A stretch of DNA of 64,000 nt from a virus. Positions 62,865-64,000 of this stretch are shown here, piece by piece; position 1 is the stretch's first letter, and each line of letters begins with the position of its first letter. Where the stretch lies: the IMG/VR virus record IMGVR_UViG_3300042010_000030, positions 28,780 to 92,779 of that record; one strand, given 5' to 3'. The notes beneath the pieces are model-generated. The model saw only the letters and a program-made list of their open reading frames with translations, did not search any database and was not told the DNA's origin. Both the position numbers and the translations under genes were made by a program.

Positions 62865-63728
62865 CTTGCAGTTGTCGAAGTGGTATCGATCCATATTCGC
62901 ACCTGCACCGATTTTTGAGCAGTGTGGACAAGTGCGTTTAGGTTTCGGTTGCTTATGCTTGAACGACATACGGCCAACGACAAAGCCTTCAGGGATACTA
63001 TCTGCTGGAACTCTCAACTGAGATGCCCCGTTGTTTGCCCAGACAGTCCCTGTAGTCGCGTTGTTCTCGCCTTGCTTGACTAGCGATTGCTTCAGCTTCG
63101 ATTCGTCTGTATGGGTCCTACCCTTGAAGCTGTTGTCGTTATGCTTATGCCACTCGATTGATGCAGCAGATAGCTTTACCCTAATCTCGGGGCGTTTCGA
63201 ATGATTATTTTCACCAGAAACACGCTTTGACATATGCTCTCGGATTGACATACCGCCAAGCGTTTCACGTTGTATGTCATGGTCTATCTTATTCGCTCGA
63301 TCCTGAGCAAATGTAACACCTGTTTCAGGGTTGATTGACTTTAGGTGTAATGATAAAGCTTTTGCGTGATTAACTCTAGCGATTGCTGCGCCTGTAATAG
63401 TCGTGTATCGTTCCTGTTGATACTTGTTAGATGCTTTCGTTAGAACTTTTAACGCATACCACATGCCGCGGGTATTCACCGCCTTCGCCAACATCCAGTG
63501 TGCAATGAAGTGCTGTCTTGCCGATAACACCGCATCGTTCCACGGGTTGAGTCGAAGATTCCGATATTCAGGAAACATTGATGAAGGACATATATGATGA
63601 TGCTCTGTATACTCACCATCAGGTAGAGTCGCGTTAGTACAAGCTTCAATGAACTTGAGATATCGCTTAAGGTAATGGGGACTTGCACAGTGCGGTTCAA
63701 ACTGGATATAAATTTCAGTACTGTTCAT
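62835..63728 (-). CDS. HNH homing endonuclease-like protein
   Basis: A 297-residue protein on the strand opposite to its neighbours. EYTEHHHICPSSMFPEYRNL, then NPWNDAVLSARQHFIAHWML, is the HNH pattern of phage homing nucleases (HHI-P, N..L..R.H...H). Later repeats such as SIEWHKHNDNSFKGRTHTDE resemble NUMOD-type DNA-binding modules. The end CPHCSKIGAGANMDRYHFDN, C may bind zinc. It sits right before the topoisomerase gene, a common homing site in T4-like phages. A late promoter (CTAAATA at 63788-63794 on the minus strand) precedes it. Confidence 0.82.
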   Translation of the reverse strand: MNSTEIYIQFEPHCASPHYLKRYLKFIEACTNATLPDGEYTEHHHICPSSMFPEYRNLRLNPWNDAVLSARQHFIAHWMLAKAVNTRGMWYALKVLTKASNKYQQERYTTITGAAIARVNHAKALSLHLKSINPETGVTFAQDRANKIDHDIQRETLGGMSIREHMSKRVSGENNHSKRPEIRVKLSAASIEWHKHNDNSFKGRTHTDESKLKQSLVKQGENNATTGTVWANNGASQLRVPADSIPEGFVVGRMSFKHKQPKPKRTCPHCSKIGAGANMDRYHFDNCKSLSLITLDI

Positions 63729-63817
63729 GGACTTGTTCCTGTAGAATGGATAGACTAGGTGGGTTTGCAGACCGCGACCTATACTTTTATTTAGTAAGAC
63801 TAGGAATGTAATTCGGT

Positions 63818-64000
63818 ATGGCTAACGAAATAGATTTGGATAAGTACAAAAAGTTAAGTGAGGTGGAGCATTGCCTTGCACGCCCTGGGATGTATCTAGG
63901 TAGCGTCACAAACTCTGAAGCACTCACATGGGTCCTGGGTGAAGGGGAAGAAAGCGGTTCGATGGTCGAAGAGACTTTGACCTGGAATCCGGGCTTGTTG
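63818..64000 (+). CDS. type II DNA topoisomerase subunit, 3' cut by window edge
   Basis: The first 61 residues of a GHKL-type topoisomerase large subunit. YKKLSEVEHCLARPGMYLGS is the opening of T4 gp39 and GyrB-family proteins (LSDIEHIKKRSGMYIGS). The ATPase N-box lies beyond the window. T4 topoisomerase helps start DNA replication. ATG 63818 has TAGGA about 16 nt upstream and only a weak site closer. Confidence 0.8.
   Translation, partial: MANEIDLDKYKKLSEVEHCLARPGMYLGSVTNSEALTWVLGEGEESGSMVEETLTWNPGLL

Noticed and set aside
1-64000. Integrase, attachment sites or lysogeny module
   Set aside because: None seen; rII genes, late promoters and replication genes fit a strictly lytic T4-like phage.

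Overview
The window is a 64 kb piece of a large T4-like contractile-tailed bacteriophage (Caudoviricetes). Direct signs are a UvsX recombinase, a gp41-type replicative helicase, a DsbA-like protein, rIIA and rIIB, a T4-type baseplate block (gp25, gp6, gp5, gp27, gp53, gp48/54), a gp4-type head completion protein, dCMP deaminase, a type II topoisomerase subunit and late promoters of the TATAAATA type. The host is probably a Gammaproteobacterium. A PL7-like alginate lyase behind a late promoter suggests Pseudomonas or another alginate producer; that is inference.

Layout. 1-6 kb: replication and recombination genes, then small genes. 6-11.4 kb: an RNA-rich region with 11 readable tRNAs (Met x2, Asn, Tyr, Pro, Lys, Leu, Gln, Thr, Trp, Ser), several tRNA-like elements without a normal anticodon arm, and folded RNA spacers. 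One spacer (8038-8214) carries the core of the 23S rRNA GTPase-associated centre split by about 109 nt. 11.5-13 kb: an SGNH-hydrolase virion-type protein. 13-23 kb: a large conserved pair of unknown genes, rIIA, rIIB, and an overlapping spanin pair. 23.5-42.5 kb: a dense plus-strand array of small early-type genes including RtcB, MazG-like, a C39-like peptidase, an EF-Ts N-terminal-domain protein and a three-copy paralogue family, ending with the alginate-lyase-like gene and a Big_2 protein. 43.1-56.4 kb: the minus-strand structural operon (two tail spikes or fibres, baseplate, hub, head completion). 56.4-56.7 kb: an AT-rich divergent region with two copies of a symmetric inverted repeat. 56.7-64 kb: plus-strand early genes (three paralogues, dCMP deaminase, an ArfA-like ribosome-rescue protein, a vWA protein), an antisense HNH endonuclease and the start of the topoisomerase gene.

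How it fits together. Many genes point to control of host translation: tRNAs, RtcB ligase, a YqeY-like protein, an EF-Ts-like domain, an ArfA-like protein and the 23S rRNA mimic. A second theme is polysaccharide attack at the cell surface (SGNH esterase, PL7-like lyase, beta-helix spike, M15 peptidase on the tail hub). Early transcription seems to use sigma70-type promoters whose -35, spacer or -10 lies inside a hairpin, repeated at a dozen or more sites; structural genes use TAAATA late promoters.
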